Shown one piece after another: positions 50,371 through 63,386 of a DNA stretch of 64,000 nt. Made by a program: the position numbers and the translations under genes. This DNA comes from Calliopsis andreniformis (taxonomy: Eukaryota; Arthropoda; Insecta; Hymenoptera; Andrenidae). The stretch lies in contig NW_027480423.1 in NCBI RefSeq assembly GCF_051401765.1, forward strand, positions 17,484,001 to 17,548,000, given 5' to 3'. Position 1 is the first letter of the stretch, and each line of letters opens with the position of its first letter. The notes below the pieces were generated by a model, which did no database searches, was not told the origin of the DNA, and saw nothing but the letters and a program-made list of their open reading frames with translations.

Positions 50371-52694
50371 TTATACGGTGGAACGGCTATTGTATTTATA
50401 TCGTATTTTATGCTTCTGGCGTTGACTTCTTAGGCCGTAACTATTTGGTCTGGTGGAGCAACGCCCTAGAGTGAAGTCTAGGTTTCCCGGAACGTAGAAT
50501 TGGCCATCACTTTCAAACTGGTTGCAATTATTCCTGATATATGATGGAAACACTGTTGTATTTTTTTTGCATTTTATGGTTCGTGCGTTGACTTCTAAGG
50601 CCCTAACTATTCAATCTGTTGGAGCAACGCCCTAGGGTGAAGCCTAGGTTGCTCGGAAAGTAGAAATGACCACAAGTTTCATACTGGCTGCAATTATTCG
50701 TTTTATACGATGGAAAAACTGTTGTATTTATATTGTATTTTATGCTTCTGGCGTTGACTTCTAAGGCACTATCTATTCGGTCTGGTGGAGCAACGCGCTG
50801 GAGTGAAACCTAGGTTGCCCGGAACGTAGAATTGGCCATCACTTTCAAACTGGTTGCAATTATTCCTGATATATGATGGAAACACTGTTGTATTTTTTTT
50901 GCATTTTATGGTACGGGCGTTGACTTCTAAGGCCCTAACTATTCAATCTGTTGGATTAACGCCCTAGGGTGAAGCCTAGGTTGCTCGGAAAGTAGAAATG
51001 ACCATAAGTCTCATACTGGCTGCAATTATTCGTTTTATACGATGGAAAAACTGTTGTATTTATATTGTATTTTATGCTTCTGGCGTTGACGTCTAAGGCA
51101 CTAACTACTCGATCTGGTGGAGCAACGCCCTAGAGTGAAGCCTAGGTTGCCTGGAACGTAGAATTGGCCATCACTTTCAAACTGGTTGCAATTATTCCTG
51201 TTATATGATAGATACACTGTTGTATTTTTACTGCATTTTATGCTTCGGGCGTTGACTTCTAAGGCCCTAACTATTCAATCTGTTGGAGCAACGCCATAGG
51301 GTCAAGCCTAGCTTGCTCGGAAAGTAGAAATGACCATAAGTTTCATTCTGGTTGCAATTATTCGTTTTATATGATGGAAATGCTGTTGTATTTATATCGT
51401 ATTTTATGCTTCTGGCGTTGACTTCTTAGGCCATAACTATTCGGTCTGGTGGAGCACCGCGCTGGAGTGAAACCTAGGTTGCCCGGAACGTAGAATTGGC
51501 CATCACTTTCAAACTGGTTGCAATTATTCCTGATATATGATGGAAACACAGTTGTATTTTTTTTGCATTTTATGGTTCGGGCGTTGACTTCTAAACCCCT
51601 AACTATTCAATCTGTTGGAGCAACACCCTAGGGTGAAGCCTAGCTTGCTCGGAAAGTAGAAGTGACCATAAGTTTCATACAGGTTGCAATTATTCGTTTT
51701 ATACGGTGGAACAGCTATTGTATTTATATCGTATTTTATGCTTCTGGCGTTGACTTCTTAGGCCGTAACTATTTGGTCTGGTGGAGCAACGCCCTAGGGT
51801 GAAGTCTAGGTTTCCCGGAACGTAGAATTGGCAATCACTTTCAAACTGGTTGCAATTATTCCTGATATATGATGGAAACACTGTTGTATTTTTTTTGCAT
51901 TTTATGGTTCGGGCGTTGACTTCTAAGGCCCTAACTATTCAATCTGTTGGAGCAACGCCCTAGGGTGAAGCCTAGGTTGCTCGGAAAGTAGAAATGACCA
52001 TAAGTTTCATACTGGCTGCAATTATTCGTTTTATACGATGGAAAAACTGTTGTATTTATATTGTATTTTATGCTTCTGGCGTTTACGTCTAAGGCACTAA
52101 CTACTCGATCTGGTGGTGCAACGCCCTAGAGTGAAGCGTAGGTTGCCCGGAACGTAGAATTGGCCATCACTTCCATACTGGTTGCAATTATTCCTGTTAT
52201 ATGATAGATTCACTGTTGTATTTTTAGTGCATTTTATGCTTCGGGCGTTGACTTCTAAGGCCCTAACTATTCAATCTGTTGGAGCAACACCCTAGGGTGA
52301 AGCCTAGGTTGCTCGGAAAGTAGAAATGACCATAAGTTACATACTGGTTGCAATTATTCGTTTTATACGATGGAAAAACTGTTGTATTTATATTGTATTT
52401 TATGCTTCTGGCGTTGACTTCTAAGGCACTATCTATTCGATCTGGTGGAGCAACGCCCTAGAGCGAAGCCTAGGTTGCCCGGAACGTAGAATTGGCCATC
52501 ACTTCCAAACTGGTTGCAATTATTCCTATTATATGATGGAAACACTGTTGCATTTTTCTTGCATTCTATGCTTCGGGCGTTGACTTCTAAGGCCCTAACT
52601 ATTCAATCTGTTGGAGCAACACCCTAGGGTGAAGCCTAGCTTGCTCGGAAAGTAGAAGTGACCATAAGTATCATACTGGTTGCAATTATTCGTT
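50371..52694. repeat. Y unit, copy 4, enlarged (2,324 bp, 7 dimers)
   Basis: ggattaac lies at 50953-50960. The copy is one dimer longer than Y1-Y3 and its right third is rearranged. After about 52080 it carries private readings (gcgtttacgtc, ggtggtgcaac, gaagcgtagg, tttttagtgc), and then a dimer reading gcatttttcttgcattctatg. It marks the start of a less uniform zone. Confidence 0.8.
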
Positions 52695-54060
52695 TTATAC
52701 GGTGGAACGGCTATTGTATTTATATCGTATTTTATGCTTCTGGCGTTGACTTCTTAGGCCGTAACTATTTGGTCTGGTGGAGCAACGCCCTAGAGTGAAG
52801 TCTAGGTTTCCCGGAACGTAGAATTGGCCATCACTTTCAAACTGGTTGCAATTATTCCTGATATATGATGGAAACACTGTTGTATTTTTTTTGCATTTTA
52901 TGGTTCGTGCGATGACTTCTAAGGCCCTAACTATTCAATCTGTTGGAGCAACGCCCTAGGGTGAAGCCTAAGTTGCTCGGAAAGTAGAAATGACCACAAG
53001 TTTCATACTGGCTGCAATTATTCGTTTTATACGATGGAAAAGCTGTTGTATTTATATTGTATTTTATGCTTCTGGCGTTGACTTCTAAGGCACTATCTAT
53101 TCGGTCTGGTGGAGCAACGCGCTGGAGTGAAACCTAGGTTGCCCGGAACGTAGAATTGGCCATCACTTTCAAACTGGTTGCAATTATTCCTGATATATGA
53201 TGGAAACACTGTTGTATTTTTTTTGCATTTTATGGTACGGGCGTTGACTTCTAAGGCCCTAACTATTCAATCTGTTGGAGCAACGCCCTAGGGTGAAGCC
53301 TAGGTTGCTCGGAAAGTAGAAATGACCATAAGTTTCATACTGGCTGCAATTATTCGTTTTATACGATGGAAAAACTGTTGTATTTATATTGTATTTTATG
53401 CTTCTGGCGTTGACGTCTAAGGCACTAACTACTCGATCTGGTGGAGCAACGCCCTATAGTGAAGCCTAGGTTGCCTGGAACGTAGAATTGGCCATCACTT
53501 CCAAACTGGTTGCAATTATTCCTATTATATGATGGAAACACTGTTGCATTTTTCTTGCATTCTATGCTTCGGGCGTTGACTTCTAAGGCCCTAACTATTC
53601 AATCTGTTGGAGCAACACCCTAGGGTGAAGCCTAGCTTGCTCGGAAAGTAGAAGTGACCATAAGTATCATACTGGTTGCAATTATTCGTTTTATACGGTG
53701 GAACGGCTATTGTATTTATATCGTATTTTATGCTTCTGGCGTTGACTTCTTAGGCCGTAACTATTTGGTCTGGTGGAGCAACGCCCTAGAGTGAAGTCTA
53801 GGTTTCCCGGAACGTAGAATTGGCCATCACTTTCAAACTGGTTGCAATTATTCCTGATATATGATGGAAACACTGTTGTATTTTTTTTGCATTTTATGGT
53901 TCGTGCGATGACTTCTAAGGCCCTAACTATTCAATCTGTTGGAGCAACGCCATAGGGTCAAGCCTAGCTTGCTCGGAAAGTAGAAATGACCATAAGTTTC
54001 ATACTGGTTGCAATTATTCGTTTTATATGATGGAAATGCTGTTGTATTTATATCGTATTT
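52695..54060. repeat. Three-dimer (996-bp) repeat at the right edge of the uniform domain
   Basis: The marker gcattctatg at 52561 recurs at 53557, and gttcgtgcgatgac near 52905 recurs near 53901, both at 996 bp. The second copy is followed by a gccatagggtcaag junction and then, from about 54070, by clearly more diverged monomers. Confidence 0.8.
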
Positions 54061-55103
54061 TATGCTTCTGGCGCTGACTTCTAGGGCACTAACTATTCGA
54101 TATGGTGGAGCAGCGCCCTAGGGTGAAGCCTAGGTTGCCCGGAAAGGAGAAATGACCATCATGGTTCAAACTGGTTGCAATTAATCCTTTTATACGATGG
54201 GAAAGCTGTTGTATTTATATCGTATTTTATGCTCCTGGCGTTTACTTCTAAGGACCTAACTATTCGATCTGGTGGAGCAACGTCCTAGAGTGAAGCCTAG
54301 GTTGCTCGGAATGTAGAAATGACCATAAGTTTCATACTGGTTGCAATTATTCGTTTTATACGATGGAAAACTGTTGTATTTTTATTGTATTTGATGCTTC
54401 TGGCGTTGAGTTCTAAGGCACTAACTATTCGATCTGGTGGAGCAACGCCCTAGAGTGAAGCCTAGGTTGCCCGGAACGTAGCATTGGCCACCACTTTCAA
54501 ACTGGTCGCAATTATTCCTGTTATATGATGGAAACACTGTCGTATTTTTTTTGCATTTTATGGTTCGGGCGTAGACCTCTAAGGCCCTAACTATTCAATC
54601 TGTTGGACCAACGCCCTAGGGTGAAGCCTAGGTTGCTCGGAAGGTAGAAGTGACCATAAGTTTCATACTGGTTGCAATTATTCGTTTTATACGACGGAAA
54701 AGCTGTTGTATTTATATTGTATTTTATGCTTCTGGCGTTGACTTCTAAGGCACTAACTGTTCGATCTGGTGGAGCAACGCCCTAGAGTGAAGCCTAGTTT
54801 GCCCGGAACGTAGAATTGGCCATCACTTTCAAACTGGTCGCAATTATTCCTGTTATATGATGGAAACACTGTTGTATTTTTATTGCATTTTATGCTTCGG
54901 GCGTTGACTACTAAGGCCCTAACTATTCAATCTGTTGGAGCAACGCCCTAGGGTGAAGCCCAGGTTGCTCGGAAAGTAGAAATGACCATAAGTTTCATAC
55001 TGGTTGCAATTATTCGTTTTATACGATGGAAAAATTGTTGTATTTACATTGTATTTTATGCGTCTGGCGTTCACTTCTAAGGCACTAACTATTCGATCTG
55101 GTG

Positions 55104-55767
55104 GAGCAACGCCCTAGAGTGAAGCCTAGGTTGCCCGGAACGTAGAAATGACCATAACTTTCACACTGATTGCAATAATTCGTTTTATACGATGGAAAAA
55201 CTGTTGCATCTTTATGGTATTTTATGTTTCTGGCGTTGACTTCTTAGGCCGTAACTATTCGATCTGGTGGAGCAACGCCCTGGAGTGAAACCTGGGTTGC
55301 CCGGAACGTAGAAATGACCACTACTATCACACTGGTTGCAAATTATACCTGCTATACGATGGAAAAACTGTTGTACTTTGATTGCATTTTATGCTTCTGG
55401 CGTTCACTTCTTGGGCCCTAACTATTCGATCTGGTGGAGCAACGGCCTAGGGTGAAACCTAGGTTGCCCGGAACGTAGAAATGACCATAACTTTCACACT
55501 GGTTGCAATTATTTGTTTTATGCGATGGAATAGCTGTTGTATTTATATCGTATTTTATGCTTCTGGCGTTGACTTCTTAGGCCCTAACTATTCCATCTTG
55601 TGGAACAACGCCCTAGAGTAAAGCCCAGGTTTCGCGGAGCGTAGAAATGACCATAACTTTCACACTGGTAGCAATTATTCCTGTTATATGATGGAAACAC
55701 TGTTGTATTATTTTTGCATTTTATGGTTCGGGCGTAGACTTCTAAGGCCCTAACTATTCAATCTGTT
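55104..55767. repeat. Run of A-like and mosaic monomers
   Basis: Four successive monomers (starting near 55104, 55270, 55437 and 55602) all read gtagaaatgacc in their first half, so no B monomer intervenes. The second is a mosaic reading ttgcaaattatacctgctatacg and tgtactttgattgc, which recurs near 61137. The fourth joins an A-type first half to a B-type second half (ttcctgttatatgatgg). A junction variant gaacaacgcc replaces gagcaac near 55602. Confidence 0.75.
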
Positions 55768-57530
55768 GGAGCAACGCCCTAGGGTGAAGCCTAGGTTGCT
55801 CGGAATGTAGAAATGACCATAAGTCTCATACTCGTTGCAATTATTCGTTTTATACGATGGAAAAGCTGTTGTATTTATATTGTAATTTATGCTTCTGGCG
55901 TTGACTTCTAAGGCACTAACTATTCGATCTGGTGGAGCAACGCCATAGAGTGAAGCCTAGGTTGCCCGGAACGTAGAATTGGCCATCACTTTCAAACTGG
56001 TCGAAATTATTCCTGTTATATGATGGAAACACTGTTGTATTTTTTTTGCATTTTATGGTTCGGGCGTAGACTTCTAAGGCCCTAACTATTCAATCTGTTG
56101 GAGCAACGCCCTAGGGTGAAGCGTAGATTGCTCGGAAAGTAGAAATGACCATATGTTTAATACTGGTTGCAATTATTCGTTTTATACGATGGAAAAGCTG
56201 TTGTATTTTTATTGTATTTTATACTTCAGGCGTTGACTTCTGAGGCCGTAGCTATTCGATGTGGTGGACGAACGCCATACAGTGAAGCCTAGGTTGCCCG
56301 GAACGTAGAAATGACCATTACTTTCACACTGTTTGCAATTATTCCTTTTCTACGATGGAAAAGCTGTTGTAACTATATCGTATTTTATGCTCCTGGCGTT
56401 GACTTCTAAGGACCTAACTATTCGATCTGGTGGAGCAACGCCCTAGAGTGAAGCCTAGGTTGCTCGGAAAGTAGAAATGACCATAAGTTTAATACTGGTT
56501 GCAATTATTCGTTTTATACGATGGAAAACTGTTGTATTTATATTGTATTTGATGCTTCTGGCGTTGACTTCTAAGGCACTAACTATTCGATCTGGTGGAG
56601 CAACGCCCTAGAGTGAAGCCTAGGTTGCCCGGAACGTAGCATTGGCCACCACTTTCAAACTGGTCGCAATTATTCCTGTTATATGATGGAAACTCTGTCG
56701 TATTTTTTTTGCATTTTATGGTTCGGGCCTAGACCTCTAAGGCCCTAACTATTCAATCTGTTGGACCAACGCCCTAGGGTGAAGCCTAGGTTGCTCGGAA
56801 GGTAGAAGTGACCATAAGTTTCATACTGGTTGCAATTATTCGTTTTATACGATGGAAAACTGTTGTATTTATATTGTATTTGATGCTTCTGGCGTTGACT
56901 TCTAAGGCACTAACTATTCAATCTGGTGGAGCAACGGCCTAGAGTGAAGCCTAGGTTGCCCGGAACGTAGAATTGGCCATCACTTTCAAACTGGTTGCAA
57001 TTATTCCTGTTATATTATGGAAACACTGTTGTATTTTTATTGCATTTTATGCTTCGGGCGTTGACTACTAAGGCCCTAACTATTCAATCTGTTGGAGCAA
57101 CGCCCTAGGGTGAAGCCCAGGTTGCTCGGAAAGTAGAAATGACCATAAGTTTCATACTGGTTGCAATTATTCGTTTTATACGATGGAAAAATTGCTGTAT
57201 TTACATTGTATTTTATGCTTCTGGCGTTGACTTCTAAGGACCTAGCTGTTCGATCTAGTGGAGCAACGCCCTAGAGTGAAGCCTAGGTTGCCCGGAATGG
57301 AGAAATGACCATCATGGTTCAAACTGGTTGCAATTAATCCTTTTATACGATGGAAAAGCTGTTGTATTTATATCGTATTTTATGCTTCTGGCGATTACTT
57401 TAAAGGACCTAACTATTCGATCTGGTGGAGCAACGCCCTAGAGTGAAGCCTAGGTTGCTCGGAATATGGAAATGACCATAACTTTCACACTGGTTGCAAT
57501 TATTCGTTTTATACGATGGAAACACTGTTG

Positions 57531-59520
57531 TATTTATATTGTATTTTATGCCTCTGGCGTTGACTTCTGAGGCCGTAGCTATTCGATGTGGCGGAAGAAC
57601 GCCATACAGTGAAGCCTAGGTTGCCCGGAACGTAGAAATGACTTCACACTGTTTGCAATTATTCCTTTTATATGATGGAAAAGCTGTTGTAATTATATCG
57701 TATTTTATGCTCCTGGCGTTGACTTCTAAGGACCTAACTATTCGATCTGGTGGAGCAACGCCCTAGAGTGAAGCCTAGGTTGCTCGGAATGTAGAAATGA
57801 CCATAACTTCCACACTGATTGCAATAATTCGTTTTATACGATGGAAAACTGTTGTATTTATATTGTATTTGATGCTTCTGGCGTTGACTTCTAAGGCACT
57901 AACTATTCGATCTGGTGGAGCAACGCCCTAGAGTGAAGCCTAGGTTGACCGGAACGTAGAATTGGCCACCACTTTCAAACTGGTCGCAATTATTCCTGTT
58001 ATATGATGGAAACACTGTCTTATTTTTTTTGCATTTTATGGTTCGGGCGTAGACTTCTAAGGCCCTAACTATTCAATCTGTTGGAGCAACGCCCTAGGGT
58101 GAAGCCTAGGTTGCTCGGAAGGTAGAAGTGACCATAAGTTTCATACTGGTTGCACTTATTCGTTTTATACGATGGAAAACTGTTGTATTTATATTGTATT
58201 TGACGCTTCTGGCGTTGACTTCTAAGGCACTAACTATTCGATCTGGTGGAGCAACGCCCTAGAGTGAAGCCTAGGTTGCCCGGAACGTAGCGTTGGCCAC
58301 CACTTTCAAACTGGTCGCAATTATTCCTGTTATATGATGGAAACACTGTCGTATTTTTTTTGCATTTTATGGTTCGGGCGTAGACCTATAAGGCCCTAAC
58401 TATTCAATCTGTTGGACCAACGCCCTAGGGTGAAGCCTAGGTTGCTCGGAAGGTAGAAGTGACCATGAGTTTCATACTGGTTGCAATTATTCGTTTTATA
58501 CGATGGAAAACTGTTGTATTTATATTGTATTTGATGCTTCTGGCGTTGACTTCTAAGGCACTAACTATTCGATCTGGTGGGGCAACGCCCTAGAGTGAAG
58601 CCTAGGTTGCCCGGTACGTAGAATTGGCCACCACTTTCAAACTGGTCGCAATTATTCCTGTTATATTATGGAAACACTGTTGTATTTTTATTGCATTTTA
58701 TGCTTCGGGCGTTGACTACTAAGGCCCTAACTATTCAATCTGTTGGAGCAACGCCCTAGGGTGAAGCCCAGGTTGCTCGGAAAGTAGAAATGACCATAAG
58801 TTTCGTACTGGTTGCAATTATTCGTATTATACGATGGAAAAATTGCTGTATTTACATTGTATTTTATGCTTCTGGCGTTGACTTCTAAGGACCTAGCTGT
58901 TCGATCTAGTGGAGCAACGCAATAGAGTGAAGCCTAGGTTGCCCGGAATGGAGAAATGACCATCATGGTTCAAACTGGTTGCAATTAATCCTTTTATACG
59001 ATGGAAAAGCTGTTGTATTTATATCGTATTTTATGCTTCTGGCGATTACTTCTAAGGACCTAACTATTCGATCTGGTGGAGCAACGCCCTAGAGTGAAGC
59101 CTAGGTTGCTCGGAATATGGAAATGACCATAACTTTCACACTGGTTGCAATTATTCGTTTTATACGATGGAAACACTGTTGTAATTATATCGTATTTTAT
59201 GCTCCTGGCGTTGACTTCTAAGGACCTAACTATTCGATCTGGTGGAGCAACGCCCTAGAGTGAAGCCTAGGTTGCTCGGAATGTAGAAATGACCATAACT
59301 TCCACACTGATTGCAATAATTCGTTTTACACGATGGAAAAGCTGTTGTATTTATATCGTATTTTATGCTTCTGGCGATTACTTCTAAGGACCTAACTATT
59401 CGATCTGGTGGAGCAACGCCCTAGAGTGAAGCCTAGGTTGCTCGGAATATGGAAATGACCATAACTTTCACACTGGTTGCAATTATTCGTTTTATACGAT
59501 GGAAACACTGTTGTATTTAT
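57531..59520. repeat. Higher-order repeat of about 1,990 bp in the diverged domain, copy 1
   Basis: Markers recur at 1,990 bp: gacgcttctgg (58202, 60192) and ggtggggcaac (58576, 60566). tgaggccgtagc with a gccatacagtg junction also recurs (ggccgta at 57571 and 59553). This copy has a 7-bp deletion near 57643 (gaaatgacttcacac, against gaccattactttcacac in the other copy), which accounts for the shorter last spacing. A partial earlier copy begins near 56243. Confidence 0.75.
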
Positions 59521-61510
59521 ATTGTATTTTATGCCTCTGGCGTTGACTTCTGAGGCCGTAGCTATTCGATGTGGTGGAAGAACGCCATACAGTGAAGCCT
59601 AGGTTGCCCGGAACGTAGAAGTGACCATTACTTTCACACTGTTTGCAATTATTCCTTTTATATGATGGAAAAGCTGTTGTAATTATATCGTATTTTATGC
59701 TCCTGGCGTTGACTTCTAAGGACCTAACTATTCGATCTGGTGGAGCAACGCCCTAGAGTGAAGCCTAGGTTGCTCGGAATGTAGAAATGACCATAACTTC
59801 CGCACTGATTGCAATAATTCGTTTTATACGATGGAAAACTGTTGTATTTATATTGTATTTGATGCTTCTGGCGTTGACTTCTAAGGCACTAACTATTCGA
59901 TCTGGTGGAGCAACGCCCTAGAGTGAAGCCTAGGTTGACCGGAACGTAGAACTGGTCACCACTTTCAAACTGGTCGCAATTATTCCTGTTATATGATGGA
60001 AACACTGTCGTATTTTTTTTGCATTTTATGGTTCGGGCGTAGACTTCTAAGGCCCTAACTATTCAATCTGTTGGAGCAACGCCCTAGGGTGAAGCCTAGG
60101 TTGCTCGGAAGGTAGAAGTGACCATAAGTTTCATACTGGTTGCAATTATTCGTTTGATACGATGGAAAACTGTTGTATTTATATTGTATTTGACGCTTCT
60201 GGCGTTGACTTCTAAGGCACTAACTATTCGATCTGGTGGAGCAACGCCCTAGAGTGAAGCCTAGGTTGCCCGGAACGTAGCGTTGGCCACCACTTTCAAA
60301 CTGGTCGCAATTATTCCTGTTATATGATGGAAACACTGTCGTATTTTTTTTGCATTTTATGGTTCGGGCGTAGACCTATAAGGCCCTAACTATTCAATCT
60401 GTTGGACCAACGCCCTAGGGTGAAGCCTAGGTTGCTCGGAAGGTAGAAGTGCCCATGAGTTTCATACTGGTTGCAATTATTCGTTTTATACGATGGAAAA
60501 CTGTTGTATTTATATTGTATTTGATGCTTCTGGCGTTGACTTCTAAGGCACTAACTATTCGATCTGGTGGGGCAACGCCCTAGAGTGAAGCCTAGGTTGC
60601 CCGGAACGTAGAATTGGCCATCACTTTCAAACTGGTTGCAATTATTCCTGTTATATTATGGAAACACTGTTGTATTTTTATTGCATTTTATGCTTCGGGC
60701 GTTGACTACTAAGGCCCTAACTATTCAATCTGTTGGAGCAACGCCCTAGGGTGAAGCCCAGGTTGCTCGGGAAGTAGAAATGACCATAAGTTTCATACTG
60801 GTTGCAATTATTCGTTTTATACGATGGAAAAATTGTTGTATTTACATTGTATTTTATGCTTCTGGCGTTGACTTCTAAGGACCTAGCTGTTCGATCTAGT
60901 GGAGCAACGCCCTAGAGTGAAGCCTAGGTTGCCCGGAAAGGAGAAATGACCATCATGGTCCAAACTGGTTGCAATTAATCCTTTTATACGATGGAAAAGC
61001 TGTTGTATTTATATCGTATTTTATGCTTCTGGCGTTTACTTCTAAGGACCTAACTATTCGATCTGGTGGAGCAACGTCCTAGAGTGAAGCCTAGGTTGCT
61101 CGGAATGTAGAAATGACCATAAGTTTCATACTGGTTGCAAATTATTCCTGCTATACGATGGAAAAACTGTTGTACTTTGATTGCATTTTATGCTTCTGGC
61201 GTTCACTTCTTGGGCCCTGACTATTCGATCTGGTGGAACAACGGCCTAGAGTGAAGCTTAGGTTGCCCGGAACGTAGAATTGGCCATCACTTTCAAACTG
61301 GTTGCAATTATTCCTGTTATATTATGGAAACACTGTTGTATTTTTATTGCATTTTATGCTTCGGGCGTTGACTACTAAGGCCCTAACTATTCAATCTGTT
61401 GGAGCAACGCCCTAGGGTGAAGCCCAGGTTGCTCGGAAAGTAGAGATGACCATAAGTTTCATACTGGTTGCAATTATTCGTTTTATACGATGGGAAAATT
61501 GTTGTATTTA
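59521..61510. repeat. Higher-order repeat of about 1,990 bp in the diverged domain, copy 2
   Basis: It repeats the previous unit with gacgcttctgg at 60192 and ggtggggcaac at 60566. Its right end contains a monomer with ttgcaaattattcctgc near 61137, like that near 55330, which is not at the matching place in copy 1. The end is therefore rearranged. Confidence 0.7.
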
Positions 61511-61894
61511 CATTGTATTTTATGCTTCTGGCGTTGACTTCTAAGGATCTAGCTGTTCGATCTAGTGGAGCAACGCCCTAGAGTGAAGCCTAGGTTGCCC
61601 GGAAAGGAGAAATGACCATCATGGTTCAAACTGGTTGCAATTAATCCTTTTATACGATGGAAAAGCTGTTGTATTTATATCGTATTTTATGCTTCTGGCG
61701 TTTACTTCTAAGGACCTAACTATTCGATCTGGTGGAGCAACGCCCTAGAGTGAAGCCTAGGTTGCTCGGAATGTAGAAATGACCATAACTTTCACACTGA
61801 CTGCAATAATTCGTTTTATACGATGGAAAAACTGTTGTATTTTTTTTGCACTTTATGGTTCGGGCGTTGACTTCTATGGCCCTGACTATTCAAT

Positions 61895-63386
61895 CCGTTA
61901 GAGCAACGCCCTAGGGTGAAGCCTAGGTTGCTCGGAAAGTAGAAATGGCCATAAGTTTAATACTGGTTGCAATTATTTGTTTTATACGATGGAAAACTGT
62001 TGTATTTATATAGTATTTGATGCTTCTGGCGTTGACTTCTAAGGCACTAACTATTCGATCTGGTGGAGCAACGCCCTAGAGTGAAGCCTAGGTTGCCGGA
62101 ACGTAGAATTGGCCATCACTTTCAAACTGGTCGCAATTATTCCTGTTATATGATGGAAACACTGTTGTATTTTTTTTGCATTTTATGGTTCGGGCGTAGA
62201 CTTCTAAGGCCCTAACTATTCAATCTGTTGGAGCAACGCCGTAGGGTGAAGCCTATGTTGCTCGGAAAGTAGAAACGACCATAAGTTTCATACTGGTTGC
62301 AAATATTCGTTTTATACGATGGAAAAACTGTTGTATTTATATTGTATTTTATGCTTCTGTCGTTGACTTCTAAGGCACTAACTATTCGATCTGGTGGAGC
62401 AACGCCCTAGAGTGAAGCCTAGGTTGCCCAGAACGTAGAATTGGCCATCACTTTCACACTGTTTGCAATTATTCCTTTTATACGATGGAAAAGCTGTTGT
62501 ATTTATATCGTATTTTATGCTCCTGGCGTTGACTTCTAAGGTCCTAACTATTCGATCTGGTGGAGCAACGCCCTAGAGTGAGGCCTAGGTTGCTCGGAAT
62601 GTAGAAATGACCATAACTTTCACACTGGTTGCAATTATTCGTTTTATACGATGGAAACACTGTTGTATTTATATTGTATTTTATGCTTCTGGCGTTGACT
62701 TCTAAGGCACTAACTATTCGATCTGGTGGAGCAACGCCCTAGAGTGAAGCCTAGGTTGCGCGGAACGTAGAATTGGCCATCACTTTCAAACTGGTCGAAA
62801 TTATTCCTGTTATATGATGGAAACACTGTTGTATTTTTTTTGCATTTTATGGTTCGGGCGTAGACTTCTAAGGCCCTAACTATTCAATCTGTTGGAGCAA
62901 CGCCCTAGGGTGAAGCCTAGGTTGCTCGGAAAGTAGAAATGACCATAAGTTTCATACTGGTTGCAATTATTCGTTTTATACGATGGAAAACTGTTGTATT
63001 TATATTGTATTTGATGCTTCTGGCGTTGACTTCTAAGGACCTAGCTGTTCGATCTAGTGGAGCAACGCCCTAGAGTGAAGCCTAGGTTGCCCGGCAAGGA
63101 GAAATGACCATCATGGTTCAAACTGGTTGCAATTAATCCTTTTATACGATGGAAAAGCTGTTGTATTTATATCGTATTTTATGCTTCTGGCGTTTACTTC
63201 TAAGGACCTAACTATTCGATCTGGTGGAGCAACGCCCTAGAGTGAAGCCTAGGTTGCTCGGAATGTAGAAATGACCATAACTTTCACACTGATTGCAATA
63301 ATTCGTTTTATACGATGGAAAAACTGTTGTATTTTTTTTGCACTTTATGGTTCGGGCGTTGACTTCTATGGCCCTGACTATTCAAT
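61895..63386. repeat. Odd-numbered repeat of about 1,492 bp (9 monomers), copy 1
   Basis: The private reading ccgttagagc starts at 61895 and again at 63387, 1,492 bp later, which is nine monomers less 2 bp. Supporting markers are tttatatagtatttg, gttgccggaacg (one C missing), gccgtagggtg and gcaaatattcg. Each is found in both copies. Confidence 0.8.

Noticed and set aside
69..53873. Dozens of similar 60-residue reading frames on the reverse strand, mostly at multiples of 332 bp
   Set aside because: They start with GTG (reverse of cac in gaaacac), not ATG, in what must be a eukaryotic satellite. They are open only where the A monomer reads ttcttagg instead of ttctaagg, so presence follows subtype. 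They have no recognisable domain, and the apparent conservation is that of the repeat DNA. A dN/dS test showing purifying selection on this frame would be needed to reconsider.
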